From Eleginops maclovinus (Eukaryota > Chordata > Actinopteri > Perciformes > Eleginopidae), in assembly GCF_036324505.1 (NCBI RefSeq), contig NC_086367.1, forward strand, positions 22,436,578 through 22,500,577: 64,000 nt of DNA, written 5' to 3'. Shown here one piece after another: positions 1-13,105 of the stretch. The notes beneath the pieces are model-generated. The model did no database searches and had not been told where the DNA came from. It saw only the letters and a program-made list of their open reading frames with translations. The translations under genes and the position numbers were made by a program. Every line of letters starts with the position of its first letter. Position 1 is the first letter of the stretch.

Positions 1-1914
1 ACATCATGAGATTAAAGATGAGGTGTTTGACTCAAGTCTTTGTATCACAAACCATTGAGAGTTGCAGCTTTGTTTAAATGAGGATATCTTTGTCAATGTC
101 TGCCTTTTGGCTATTATTATGGTAACCTCTATTTGTTGAGGTATAGGGAACAATTGGGGTCCAAAACAGACTGAAAATATATTCCACCAAGACATTTAAA
201 GCCACCCAAATGTGGGGAAATCCCCCCCAAAAAGGATCAATTAAAAAACGATTTGCTGCTGATCTGTCAGATTTACAAAACTTTTCGGGCTCTAACTCAA
301 CTTGTTTGTAGTAAATGTATTATGTATGAGTATCTCTTGTCAAGTGTTTGAGTGCATAACACTGTCACTGGTTGGAGAGTCTCTCCAAAGCCCTCTGCGG
401 TAGATAAATGTTGATACAGAAAGCCAACGATGCCCAAATATCCGTTTTAAATGATCACATTTGAGTCATGGAAATAAAATGTACGAGACCAAAAAACATT
501 ATCAGTTATTCATCTCTTAGGAACTTAAATCCAGTGTATTATTCTTTATTTACCTTATCTGTTTGCTATTTATCAGACTTTGCAGCTACAACCAGGATAA
601 CCAGTCACTCACATGATGAATATTTAATCATTTCTCTTAGTATTTAACATTGTTTAGTCCATAAGATGTCATATGTTACAGTCCAAAACAAAAGAAAGCA
701 TTCAATTGTGTCAATTAAAATGGGCATAAATGGTAGAGTGATTAATGCATCTTCTTCAAACATTGGTTCAGAATCTCTGTTGTCATGTTTGAATAAAAAC
801 AACCACACAAGCCTTCTGCCTTTTTCTATAATATGTGACAGGTAAACATGACTCCAGGTTGTAAACTTCCACCGCAGTCTTTGAAACAACTCAAACACAA
901 TGCTCTACAGAGGTGGCTTGTCTTTTCTTAAACCGCTCTAAACCAAATTGACAGGTTTCACCACAAGATAAATTCACTTGCAGAGACGTGTCACCTTTTG
1001 CAGCGCCACCTCCATCCTCTTGTTCATCAACATATGTCGAAGGAAATGAAACATGGAAGCTGACAGCTCCTGCACGGCGACTGCAGGCGTCGACGCTTGT
1101 CAATATTTACATAAAACTCACCGGGGAAACAGCTAGCATGTAGGAGCGGGCGTCAGCGTCACCTGATGGTGTGTGTGCGTGTGTGTGTGTGTGTGCCCGT
1201 AGGTTAGAGTTGGAAATGTGTTGTTGTTGTTGCCTTGAGGAGAGAATAGTGATTGAATTATCACGACAACATCTCCGCATCTGTACAGCTAGCTGATTAA
1301 CTCGGAGGATATAGCACGATGCCAAGCAAAACATTGTGAAATACAATGTGATGTGTGTTGGTTAATTAGAATACCTGCATTAGTTGTGTTGTTAAATAGT
1401 AAAAAGGATCAGAAATGCCAAGAACTGTTTGAAAAAAAACAAAGAGTCTTATCGATATTTTGACTACATTTAAACAAGCTAGCCTGTTAGCACACTAAGC
1501 TAAGATAGTAAAACATGATCAAATTTGAGGTAGTACAATCATATGGTTACCATTTTATTTTGCTCCAAATACTCTCCATCCTTGTCCAAACATTACCCAT
1601 AATGCAACTCTTCAAACCTCAGTTGTGTGTGAGATTAGTGAGAGTTATGCAAGTAGCAAAATAAGCATAGCATTTAGCCTGCAGAAGAGATGAGCAGCGC
1701 CCTAGCAGCGCCGTGTGTGTGTGTGCACGTGCGTGTGTGTTTTCTCCATCTTGCCTGTCAGTGTTATGAATATTTCACTCACCAGCTTCACATCAGACAG
1801 GTGTGACAACTCACTTATCCAAATGGTGGAAGTGTGGAAGTCAGAATCAGACGCTAATATGAACGTTATTGGTGACAAAGGTTCCTAAATGACAATGTCC
1901 AAAAATAATTGTCA
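1..1914. other. 5' intergenic DNA, nothing coding
   Basis: AT-rich, with no ORF that looks coding. It holds short imperfect GT tracts near 1163-1195 and 1710-1740. No transposon ends recognised. Confidence 0.6.
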
Positions 1915-1922
1915 CGTGTAAA

Positions 1923-2576
1923 CAAGGATGGATTACTGCACGGGCCTACCGGGCCCAGGCCCAGCGGCCCAAGGGCCAAGGGGGCCCTGAAGCCATAACA
2001 TTGGTTACATTACATACATTATGTAATATATCTCAATAGGGCCCCTCAATCATATGCCACGGGTTGTGTAATTAATTCATCCCTCATACGTTAAAGCCCC
2101 CCCCCCCCCAAATGAAATAGAATGGCATATGATAGGTCATATAGTGCCCCTGAACCACAGCCTATCAATGTTATTCATCCCTAATATCGGGAAAGGGCCC
2201 TTAAATCCGTTAGAATGGGGTAGGATATACCATAAAGCAGGGGTTCCCAACCTTTTGCAAGCTGGCCCCCCCTCGAAGGTTAGAATACTGTCAAGCCTTG
2301 ATGACGATGCATGATTTCAAGCAGTTTTCTTATGGGTGATGTGATCTGTGTGATGTAGGGGTTTGGGCCCCTTGCATTGTGCCTGCTTATTTTTGACTTA
2401 TGTGCTTATGTGTGTTCTTTGACTTGAATTAAAATTCGACTGTGCTTTTGGCGCAACCTTTAACACCGCTGATTTGTGGTGAAGTTAGCGTGGCGCTTCT
2501 TTTTGGGGGGGGGTTAGGGTTAGGGTTAGGGTTAGGTCACAGGCCCAGGGGCCGAATGACTCTTAATCCGTCCCTG
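1923..2576. mobile_element. Non-autonomous hAT-type element with intact 8-bp TSD
   Basis: Flanked by perfect 8-bp direct repeats CGTGTAAA at 1915-1922 and 2577-2584. The ends are inverted: CAAGGATGGATTA at the left and, on the opposite strand, CAGGGACGGATTA at the right, followed by similar GGGCC-rich stretches. The 8-bp TSD and CAGGG-like ends are typical of hAT elements. At 654 bp with no transposase ORF, it is non-autonomous. A short TTAGGG tract lies inside at 2512-2536. Confidence 0.85.
2512..2536 (+). repeat. Telomere-type (TTAGGG)4 tract inside the hAT element
   Basis: About four perfect GGGTTA units follow a G8 run. Too short to be a former chromosome end. Confidence 0.9.
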
Positions 2577-2584
2577 CGTGTAAA

Positions 2585-3540
2585 CTTTTTGTATCAGCTC
2601 TACATCACGCTTGCAGAAACGTGAGGCATTATTGGTAACGTTTAAGCAGCTGTGGCGACAAAACTGTGACTCTTTCTGAATAAAAGTCTATGCTGAAGTT
2701 CTTGTTTTTGGATGTTTAATAAAGAAACTAACCTAAAGCAAGAGTAAACAGTCACCGGAAAAAGCCAAATCAACCTCTTTAAAAAGAAAAAAGACAGTGA
2801 CTAAATATTAATGTGTGCAGCCTAAACCAATAAGGATAATAACAAACATAATAAGCTAAATAAGCATTTTGGCTCCTACATTTAGTGTGCCTCCGTGACG
2901 TCTAGACACAAACTTCTCCTGGGTGAAATCCATGGCACATACTTTCCATATTGATCTCTAACATACCACATGCTCTGCAGTCCTCTCATTGTGCTTCATC
3001 ACTTCAATGCCTCAGTGGTTTGCGGAAAGGAACGATGCCATGGCACTTTCTGTGATCTTCTGAAGCAATGGAGACGAAACTCAGAGAGACACAGGGGAGA
3101 GCTGATGGCAAACACCGAAGGTTTGTTATGAAGTTAACAGCCGGAGAATGGACAATTTGCTGCTTCCACGAGTTGACACAGCGACCAATTCTGAAGATCT
3201 CTTCTGCAATCCGAGGTTTTAACCAGTTCAGAGTGTTTGATCAACATTCCTCATCAGCGAGACTCAACAAATATGGACCCTGAATCTAACTAAGGCTGTC
3301 GTCCATGGGAAAGAATGTACGCCAGCAAACCTACGTTCCAGATAAGGAGAGCTTCTAGACGTCCATGAACAATAAACTATCTTATGGCAGCTTGTGCTTA
3401 GTCAGAAACTGGCAACAGCAGAGACAGAGGAAAGAGAACATGATGAGCTGTGTCAAAGGTTAACTACCAAAGCAAAAATATTCCCTAATAGCTATTCCAG
3501 TTGCACATGTGGGTGACTATGGATGTAAGGTAGAGTGGTT
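2585..3540. other. Intergenic, nothing recognised
   Basis: Unique-looking sequence with no coding ORF or clear repeat ends. Confidence 0.5.
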
Positions 3541-3725
3541 GCTCGGCAGGTGAGTGGTAAGTATGTATCCTTGGTCAAGATGCTTCACCCCAAGTTGCTC
3601 CTGATGGCCAACGGTGTGTGAATGCTCTTATGGTAGCCCCTGCCTCTGCATGGAAGTGTGTGAATGCTATAAAAGCACCTTGAAGGGTTGCAAAGAAATA
3701 TAACTGCAGTCCATTTACAAGTTTT
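3541..3725 (+). repeat. Dispersed repeat fragment (SINE/LINE-tail type)
   Basis: Contains TGTGTGAATGCTATAAAAGC and, further on, AACTGCAGTCCATTTAC. These resemble a widespread teleost repeat whose end reads like TATAAATGCAGTCCATTTAC. Recognition is from memory and the boundaries are approximate. Confidence 0.5.
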
Positions 3726-3904
3726 AGTTGTAGAGCTGTAGCAGAGTGCAGTAGAGCCAACCAGTCGTCAGCAGAAGGGTATTGTTGTCCGTCTCTTGGA
3801 AAGGAACAAACACACATGGCTTCAGAGTGAAGTGTCTGTGTCTGTGTTTTTATTGTGTTGTGAAAGTGAGGTAGAGTTTCAGAGAATGTGAAAGTAATTA
3901 AGAC

Positions 3905-4140
3905 AAACTGCACCATGCGGGAGGCGTGGCCTGTGACCCGCGCGCTGACACGTTCGTCGGTTTCCCGTGGCGCAGCCCCTCCCGCCGCTGCCCTCTGAAC
4001 ACTGTTGTACCTCGCCTCGCTGCACCGTCGGCAAACTTCCGCTCAAAACATTTGCACAACAACATACAACAACGACAGCAAGTTTACTGGGAAGAGACGG
4101 CGGCTTTTTAGCACTTCGCCGCATCTCGCACACCCCACGG
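3905..4140. other. CpG-rich patch
   Basis: Dense in CpG compared with the surroundings (GACCCGCGCGCTGACACGTT, then TTCGTCGG, CCGTGGCGCAGC and CCCGCCGCTG). No exon recognised. It could be an unannotated promoter/first exon on either strand or chance. Confidence 0.35.
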
Positions 4141-4229
4141 TGACGGGAATAGCACCCATGGAGGGAGGAGGGGGCTGTAAAAATGTAACAACGGGTGGTG
4201 GGTGTCAAATCTGTCAAAGTGGTGTTCGT

Positions 4230-4231
<2 letters not shown>

Positions 4232-4319
<88 letters not shown>
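4232..4319. repeat. (TG)n microsatellite
   Basis: Uninterrupted TG, about 44 units. Confidence 0.98.
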
Positions 4320-4320
<1 letters not shown>

Positions 4321-4403
4321 GAGCTTAAGTGATGTATGAGTGTGAATGAACAGTGTGTGCTAGCGTTTCCACAATGGCGTGTGAATAACTGAGAGTAACT
4401 GAG

Positions 4404-5221
<818 letters not shown>

Positions 5222-5620
5222 CTGTCTATTTTTCAGTTTTATTTTGAAATGTTTCCCTTTACTTCCTGTCTGTAGTTTCCCTCCTGTGTCTGATTGTATT
5301 CACCTGTTGCCCCTCTGTTTCTCCTCCCCTCCCCAGTTGTGTCTCGTCCTGTGATTACCCTCCTGTGTATTTAGCCTTGTCCTCCCTTTCGCTCCTGGTT
5401 CGGTCGCCGTCTGGTCCCTGGTTCCTCTTGTCTTTGGATTCCCCTGGTCTGCCTGTTGTCTCCTACTTCTTCGCGGTAGGTCACTCGTTCCTTTGGTTGC
5501 TACTTTTTTTTTGTTGAACTTTTCCTGTGTTCATTTAGGAAACGGCTTTTATTTTAATAAAGCTCGCCTTAAGTTAAGCTGCCTCCTCGGTTTTTTACCC
5601 TTACCTTCAAACCTGTGACA
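5222..5620 (+). mobile_element. Solo LTR, Gypsy-type, with 5-bp TSD
   Basis: About 399 bp, with CTGTCTATTT at the left and CCTGTGACA at the right. It is flanked by the same 5-bp AAGGC at 5217-5221 and 5621-5625. Inside are pyrimidine-rich text (TGTGTCTCGTCCTGTGATTA) and an AATAAAG poly(A)-type signal near 5560, as in LTRs of a common teleost Gypsy group. No internal retroelement region remains, so it is a solo LTR left by LTR-LTR recombination (inference). Confidence 0.75.
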
Positions 5621-6029
5621 AAGGCAGAGAAAAAAGGTAGAACAGCAACTTTTTCACGTGCATGTTTTAATGTTTTAAGCCACATTTTAGTTCTGGATAT
5701 TAAAGCTCAGATCTGATTGAGTCCTGTCCCACTTTTAGTCAGGTCTGAACCATTTCAAAGTTAATTTGCAACCTTATTCACATGGTTTCATCGATGTCCC
5801 TCACTGTGGTCCAGTGTCTCCACTCTCTCAGTCGATGTGTTTTCACACCAGCAGAGCACTGAAGTTCTGTTGGCTTCAAGTCCTGCAGAGTTCTGGACCC
5901 ACAGATGGATGCAGGGATCAAACTGTGTCTGTTAATGTCTCACAGTTACTATCGAGCCTCAGTAGAGACAGTTTTGAGGCCTCATACTAATGGTTTCACT
6001 TTCAGAACAACTGCTACTGCGATGTAGAA

Positions 6030-6380
6030 AAGACTTGATTGATTATCTGATTGGCTGCAGGGAAGGCTGATTTATTGGATTGAATTGAAGAATTGCTTTA
6101 ATTACTTGACGGGTCACATGTCGTTTCAGCTGATTGATTTACAGACCATGTGATCGGCTGAGCTGCTCTTTCATTGGCTGATTGGCTGATTTCTTGTTTG
6201 GCTGTTGCATGTCTAAAACGCTATTCTTGTAGCCACAGTCGCTTGATTGGATAATTAGTTAATTGATGGATGACTTGTGGATAATTAAGTTTGTATAGGC
6301 TAAAAAGTGGTTTTGTTTGATTGGTAATTAATTGGATGTCTACTTGACTGATGTCTGGATCAGCAGCTGATTGGTCAGTC
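6030..6380. repeat. Degenerate GATTGGCTGATT-type cryptic repeat
   Basis: Many near-copies of TGATTGGCTGATT and TTGATTG-like words occur over about 350 bp, with no fixed period. It holds several ATTGG (inverted CCAAT) words. Confidence 0.6.
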
Positions 6381-7588
6381 GTTTTATTAAATAATTTGGC
6401 TCTTCACTTAAATTGAATAGCCAACAGGATTTTAACTAATTACAATTAGGTACCAACATCAATCTCTGGGCCTAAAAAAAAAGAAGCCAATGTGACTTGC
6501 ATTTTCTCTCCCCTGTTTGCAGTAAAGTCTGAATGTATAGAAGTCTATGAAAACGATGCCCTTCTCCCTTTATCTACAACATCAGTAAACATGTTAGTAA
6601 TACGTTTGTGGTTTCAATCCTCGGCTTCAAGTTAAATGGACGATAAAACAGGGTGTGCTTTAGGACCTGGTCGTGTCCCACATCATGAACTGGGCTGAAA
6701 ATGTATTGTCCCGTCATCAGTTGTGCTTTGTTCCACCCTCTGATATCACAGAAAAAACAAGACGAAAAGGCCAAATCTCCAGTTTACAAACCAATGCTTT
6801 ATGTCACGCTTTCTATGTCCATTGTTGTTTGTACAGGCTGTGATAGACACCCAGAAAAACCCTCTAATTGGATTTTGACACCAAGAATATTTTAGAAAAG
6901 ATACCATACACTAACGAAGGACTCCCTAACCACACTGTAAAAAAATCTGTCGAAGTATATTTGTTTAATATCTAGTCGGAATATGTCTTTACACTTAATA
7001 TAAGCTAAGAAGTAACAATGCAGTGAGATATAGGGTCTTGTTTTTCGTGTTCTCTTAGGTTTTTATTACTAACATCAGAAAATGGAAAACCTTTGAGCAT
7101 TTTCGGCTTATTTTGTGACTTATTTCCTGATCCTGCGTCAAAATAAGTCATTCCAGCTAATAACAGGTTCTAATTTATCTAAATACAACCTTATCTCCAG
7201 AGATCTCACCATGCAAATATTCACCTGTTCTGTTGGCAGTTTGTTTTACTTATTACAAGCAAAACTCTTGTTTTTATTTTGCTTTTACTTGATTTTGGAG
7301 CTGCATTTTTCCCAATTTTGGATTCAACTTCAAAGTATCCACTCTGGTGAATTCTCCTTTTTTTTTATTCCTGTTTTTTGCCTATTTGCAATTGATTTCT
7401 ACCCTGGTGCATGGCCCATGTGGACGAGGGTCAATTTAAACCGTCTAATTGGCAGATAATCAGATAGCTGGCTGTTTGTTCTCGGCGGGTGATCACCTGA
7501 CCCACGTGATTCAATCACACGGACCATGTTGGGTTTTTTTAAGGGGAGAGAGGCCTCTGATTGAAGTGCAGCTCTGACAGGATAATAA

Positions 7589-7589
<1 letters not shown>
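6381..7589. other. Intergenic, nothing recognised
   Basis: AT-rich. ORFs here show no protein-family features. Confidence 0.5.

Positions 7590-7658
<69 letters not shown>
7590..7658. repeat. (CA)n microsatellite
   Basis: Uninterrupted, about 34 units. Confidence 0.98.
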
Positions 7659-7660
<2 letters not shown>

Positions 7661-7751
7661 CTGTTTCTGTTATACGGATCTCCATGGCAACAGGTTTGCT
7701 TATTGTCTGACCTGCAATCTCTTGAGCTGAATGTACTGTTCCAGGGGATGT

Positions 7752-7752
<1 letters not shown>

Positions 7753-7841
<89 letters not shown>
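7753..7841. repeat. (CA)n microsatellite
   Basis: Uninterrupted, about 44 units, 94 bp after the preceding CA tract. Confidence 0.98.
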
Positions 7842-7842
<1 letters not shown>

Positions 7843-8982
7843 CCTAATATGTAGCGGTCTGTAATTCAGAATGAGCCGTTTGTTATTTAGAGATTAAAAC
7901 GATAGCAACAGGTAAATGGAATCCAGCACCGTGAATAAAAACAGCGCCTGAAGTGGAAATTACCATCAAAATGAAACGACCCAGCATAATAAAGTGCTTC
8001 AAGTGCATTAAAAACAACTACTCTATTGCCCTAATGCACATCACCTGCAGGGTTGGCTGAATCGGTTGTGTTTATGGTGTAAAGTTGGCCGACAGCTTCC
8101 GGAAATATGCCGTTCTGGAACCTGGATGTTCTGGTCAGACTTGCTCCCACTTCGCTTCCACTCGTTTGAAGACCCCACTTATTCTCCCGTGCTTTCGCAG
8201 ACCACGTATGAGACTCATCAGTCGGTGCTTTTGAATTATGGGTTTTTATTTTCTTGTGTTTGGTATTGTTCTTGCATCATGTATGAGAGTTTTCCGTCTG
8301 TGGCTTTAAGTATGGTTTTATCGTCTTGTGTTTTATGTTGGTTTTGTCTCGATGTATGTCAGCTGCTTTTTTTGTATTCATGTGCAGCACTTTTTAAATG
8401 TGGATTGGATACTGTTTGTCAGTTATGGTTGGAAGGTGGGATATATAAAAGTAAAGTTACCTAATTACTTTCCGGTACTTTAGGACAAATGTAAGGCCAA
8501 TAAATACAGTAGATAAAGCAATTGAGATGGAAATCCATAAAGTAAATCCACAGGGTTACAGACTCCGACTCTTTGGGAATATGTTTACTTTTGTAGTCCC
8601 GATTAATCCCGTCCATGATTTCAAGAACATTTTTCAAACCTGTTCTTAATCTATTGTGAGAGCGAAGAAAATTAACCGTTTTTTAGTCAGGCGAGAGTTC
8701 CTTTAAACACTTCAGCCTTTTGCTGTTCCTCAAGGGGTGAGACTTTACAATGGTTATTGTTGCAGTAGCATAAACTCTTTTAAATGTGGACGTGAAGTTG
8801 ACCTGAAAAGTCTTGGTGAAGCTTCACATAGGTTGCTCCGATCATCATGATCTTGTTGACTTGTGTGTGCACTTCTTAGAGGAAATAAATTGGCTCCCTG
8901 CACTCCTGGTGAACCTCAATCAAGCAGAACTGGTGAGCATCCTTTTCATTCAGGTTCCTCGATAGCCCACTTGACCCATGCT
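7842..8982. other. Intergenic, nothing recognised
   Basis: An ORF at 8066-8464 (132 codons, Cys/Leu/Ser-rich) has no recognisable domain, no splice context and low-complexity composition. I do not call it a gene. Confidence 0.45.
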
Positions 8983-9384
8983 CAAAAGCAAGTTAATACC
9001 CATTGACCCCCGTTATAAAATGCCCAATTTTCTCATCTTGGTGATGATGACTCCACGTAACACACAGCCAATCCAATTAAAGTCAAAGTGATGAAACGTC
9101 AGTGGAGGTAAGGAGTGAGGTGGAAGAGCAGACACATAGCACCCCATGATGGAAGCCACTCAAAAAGCCCACATTATGTTCAGCTTCAAGCTTTAAAACC
9201 ATGTGAATGGTTGAGGGTTAGGGGTGGGGTTGTTATGAATGGGGGAAGGTTTGTAAAAGGCTGTCAATTGCTATAAATATCAATGGGTTTTGACTTGTTT
9301 TTTGCACCAGGGTGTGTTATACCCTGCATACATGTTCATTTATGCTGTTCATAATGGGGGAGGATGGGTATTGACTTGCCTTTG
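8983..9384. mobile_element. Fold-back/MITE-like element with ~34-bp inverted arms
   Basis: 8983-9016 (CAAAAGCAAGTTAATACCCA...) pairs with the reverse complement of 9351-9384 at roughly 80% by eye. The interior is non-coding. These arms may be internal to a larger teleost element. Confidence 0.6.
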
Positions 9385-10216
9385 GAGCCAGAATCCAGTG
9401 TCCAATGAAGGATCTTTCTGCCCTTACCTGGCATGTTGCAGAACTACACATATTTGAAGCTAAGGAAACTCTCCATAGATTTTTCAGTTTCCTTTTTGTA
9501 GATTAAATACGGCGTGGTTATCTTGATTGCCGAAAACTTCAGAATCTGTATTGACCACCATTCAAATGAAAGCGAATGTTTTCCCCAAAAGTGGGCGGGA
9601 CCTTAATTTTGCCAGGAAGTGACGTAGTTCTTACTCTCATCTATTGGTGCTCGGTAAAACTTTACTAAGAATGGAAAGTGGAAAGAATCCAATCCAAGAA
9701 GCCAATATGTTTTCCCAAAGTAGAATTTACTGTAGATGTTACGGGCTGAGAGAGAAGACGCATCCAAGAGATTCAGACTTCCCTTTGCAGTCGCAGAAGT
9801 GTTAGGTTATTTTTGTAGATTAGGTCAGTGAAGGCAACTGGTCCGGAGGAGTTGTCAGAGTGGGAGTCTGGATTTCCTGCAAGCCGACTGTGAAACGATT
9901 GAGTCACCTCACATCAAAATGTTACAGAGACTCTTCCACACGGCACAGCTGACTGATGTTACGGATTCTGGTAACAGATCTATTTATGACAGTCCTCCAG
10001 TGTTGTTTGAAAAAGCCCTTCAGTGGTTATCCACCTACACTGGTTAACCTGGACAACCTCAGACCTGATCGATAGAGCAGCTTGATGTGTCAGCTCCTCT
10101 TAAAACTTTTCATGACTGATTTCAGCAGTAAAATAGTGTATTAAGGTTAAAGTCCGATTGGTATCATAGTTAAAAGAAGATACCTGATATGGGGAGGGGA
10201 GAAGGAGATCCCCCCC
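9385..10216. other. Intergenic, likely old repeat remnants
   Basis: 9480-9640 carries text such as AGTGGGCGGGACCTTAATTT and CAGGAAGTGACGTAG that I associate with teleost MITEs. No ends defined. Confidence 0.35.
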
Positions 10217-10345
10217 CCCCCCGAATACATTCATACATTCAACACTGTGGACAATCCCCAAAAGAGCAACTTTAGGGTGAAGTGTCTTGCCCGGGACATG
10301 CTGACTGCAGTGGGTCTGGAACCAGTTCTCCCCTGATCCGAGGAT
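10217..10345 (-). repeat. SINE-like fragment
   Basis: Contains AAGTGTCTTGCCCGGGACAT and then GGTCTGGAACCAGTTCTC, like the body and B-box end of teleost tRNA-headed repeats read on the minus strand. Degraded. Confidence 0.45.
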
Positions 10346-10544
10346 AAGCGCACTATCACACACCATAGGAGTGGTGTGGTGATGTGTTTCCATGCAAGTC
10401 AAACCAGATTTTAATGTGTTCTTAAAGACCGTGCTTGCAAATGTGAATAATAAAGGCTAACCGAGGTGTCAGGAATTGAGATAAAGACTGATGGGGCTGT
10501 TTTTATTTGAAGCCCAATAAATTGGTGCAGGGATGATGTATTTT

Positions 10545-11235
10545 TGTAGGCCGACCTGGAAGTTAGCTGCGCTTGGGTTCCCTCGACAAAAAAAGCAATG
10601 CAATTTCTCCATAGGATTTTGGAATATTGTAAAAAATAATATCAGTGGAAACTGAACCTGTGTGATGAATGCACGGTTTGCTCAGCCGGATAATCTCCAC
10701 ACGTCTACCCTACTTTTATCATTTCCTAATCATAAATCTAATCGCCAGAAGCAAAATGCTAACGTTATGCTATAAATGAACTACAGACGAGTAGGACTTC
10801 AACGCCACGCCAACTTAAGATCCTTTCAACTGACTATCAAAAATACAGATTCAAAATTGTACGAGTTGAAGCGTTTGCAAGAGCGCAGGTACTCTCTTTC
10901 AGGCAGAAGAGGGGCAAACTAATTTAGCGGGAGTGTGTACGTGTTCGGCGTCCTCGACAACTTCTGTAGTCCTATTCAGCCACTTGTTAACAACCATTGT
11001 TCTTTAGACACGTATAACTCTTCAGAAATCTCCAGTGGGAGGGTGGGGGGGGGGTCACTGCTGATGTATTTAATGTCGTAGAACAAAACCTGATCCGTCT
11101 GTTGAATTTATGTCAACCACAGACCTGATTTCGAGCTATCTTCCAAAATCCTACGGAGAAATCCCACTGACTCTGAGACGAGGGAAACGGAAGTGCTAAA
11201 ATGCTAACTCACTTCGCGGTTTTAGGATTCGTTCC
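10545..11235. mobile_element. Inverted-repeat (MITE-like) element, arms ~45 bp or longer
   Basis: 10578-10623 (TTCCCTCGACAAA... to ...TAGGATTTTGGA) matches the reverse complement of 11142-11186 closely at both ends. Weaker matching extends outward (AAGTTAGC near 10560 against GCTAACT near 11205). Non-coding interior. The outer limits are estimates. Confidence 0.65.
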
Positions 11236-12133
11236 TGCGCCGCTCTATAACATAGTTGTGTAAAGGATATTTTTATATGGATGACCTTGTTTTTGAGCTG
11301 GGAATCGAAACAAAGAAATTGGTTGTTTTCAAAGGACATTTGCGTACGGTTGAACCTTTCATAACTTTCCAAAAAGGATTAGCTTTATAGCTTTGGGTCT
11401 TTGATTAGTGAAGGTCATCACTAACATGTCTTCAGTGGCTTAAAGTCCCATTAATGGCCCCGTTGCATCATAAGTCTTAACAAAGAACGTGAAGCTACAA
11501 CAGAACCACAACAGGTTGTTTGCAAGGGAAATTTAAACGGGATTTGAGTCATTTGAGCAGTGCTGTTGTTTTTCCGCTCTCTGCTCTCTTTGTGTCTTCG
11601 CTGCTGAGTAATACAATTTGGCTGTCATAAAGTAAGGGGCCAATGCCTCATCTTCTCTGACTCATCTCCATCATACTGTTTTAACACACGTCTGTATAAA
11701 TAAGCACAGGTTTTTCTGCACATGTTCAGCCCTGATGGATCTGTGAATCTCTGAGAGGAATCCTGGACACCTGAGAGAGGGTTTTACAGCTGACACATTT
11801 ATTAGATCTCCGGCACGCTGTTAGCACTTCATGTGACGGGATTACTGCTGGAGGTCACATCCTCTCGGGAAAATGTAATCTCCAGTACTTGAGCAAATCA
11901 CTTTGTCCCGGTTAATCTGTCGGCAGAACAGCACCTGGATTAATCCCAGGAGGCCTGATTTATGAAATACCTAAGGACTAAACTGAATGATATTTACATG
12001 TTACATCTATTTAGGAGGAAGCTGCTTCTTCAAATAAGGGGATTTAATGTCAGAAAGATGAGTAAATTAAAATGTGTTTACTCTCATGATAGTGAGTTGT
12101 TTGCTGCCCTTATTCTTTCACAGAACAAGAATG
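11236..12133. other. Intergenic; candidate conserved non-coding block 11560-11970
   Basis: No ORF or repeat is recognised. 11560-11970 is complex sequence with several homeodomain-like words, including the perfect palindrome GGATTAATCC at 11937-11946. Confidence 0.35.
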
Positions 12134-12440
12134 GAAAATGTTGGCTTTCCCTTCCCTGCAGTGTGTTCTATAGGTTTTAGTGCATGTAAATGGTCTGCAG
12201 AGGCTGGAATCCCAAAGTTCCTTCCAGACATAGAGACATAATCATTTAACACTTGCGTTTATAGCGCTCCAACACATTGTACGTGATAGGCTAAGGGGCG
12301 GGACATCTGTAAGCGGTTGACCAATCACAACAGAGCCAGCCGGCTGACCATTGGTTCAGAGCAGACTCGGCAGCATCTCAGGTAGAAGGAATACTCGAAT
12401 AAAAGCTTTCAAACATCAAAATACTCAATATGAACGCAAT
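12134..12440 (-). mobile_element. Short dispersed element, CCAAT/GC-box family, copy 1
   Basis: Minus orientation. Shares the family words GTGTTCTATAGGTTTTAGTG, GCATGTAAATGGTCTGC, GATAGGCTAAGGGGCGGGAC and GGTTGACCAATCACAAC. The distal part is degraded. Confidence 0.75.
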
Positions 12441-12825
12441 CAAAAACACTGATTGCATTTATTGTTGTGTTTCTATGTTTTAAAATATTCAAAACTACAA
12501 GTCTGCCTTCTGATGTTGTCCATTTAAAGCTAAGTTAACCCAGAATACATCAAAAATGACATTTAAACAAAAGCACTCCATTAAGAACAGATCCTGTTTA
12601 TAATATACTATGTACATGTGAAGTGTTTTTATACTAACCCATTTGTGTGCGTCATTACAGCTCAGTGTGTGCATGTTAATCAGGGGGAATACTAACTCAC
12701 AGTACGATGTGTACAGTATGTGGCTGGACGTCTGTGCTAATGATGTGTTGCTACAGGGACGACTCACACAAGTTAATGTTCATAACAACAATATGCACTT
12801 ATTATGACATTTTCAGAAGCTGTTT

Positions 12826-12827
<2 letters not shown>
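12441..12827. other. Intergenic, nothing recognised
   Basis: AT-rich, no coding signal. Confidence 0.5.

Positions 12828-12871
<44 letters not shown>
12828..12871. repeat. (CA)n microsatellite
   Basis: About 22 units, followed by a short second CA block to 12884. Confidence 0.97.
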
Positions 12872-12874
<3 letters not shown>

Positions 12875-12989
12875 CACACACACATATGCCTCCAATTCTG
12901 GCTTCATCCTTGGTAATAAATGGAAGTAATGGAGGCAAGGTTGAAGCGTGGGAGGGCTGGCAGACAGGAGTGTCTTTGTGTATATATGT

Positions 12990-12992
<3 letters not shown>

Positions 12993-13027
<35 letters not shown>

Positions 13028-13105
13028 CCTAGCAACCGACACACTTAGTCTCTGCAATAGATAGATATATAGATATATAGATTGATAGATGGGTGGATGG
13101 ATATT
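12993..13105. repeat. (TG)n tract followed by GATA-like repeat
   Basis: TG to 13023, then GTTTCCTAGCAAC, then imperfect ATAGATAGATATATAGAT and GGTGGATGGAT to about 13103. Confidence 0.9.

Noticed and set aside
2512..2536. Interstitial telomere or chromosome-fusion scar
   Set aside because: Only about four units, and inside a hAT element with a clean TSD. The tract at 51817-51865 is also short and mixed with TCAGGG.
8066..8464. 132-codon ORF with Cys- and Leu-rich product
   Set aside because: No recognisable domain, start context or conserved pattern. It could be a repeat-derived open frame.
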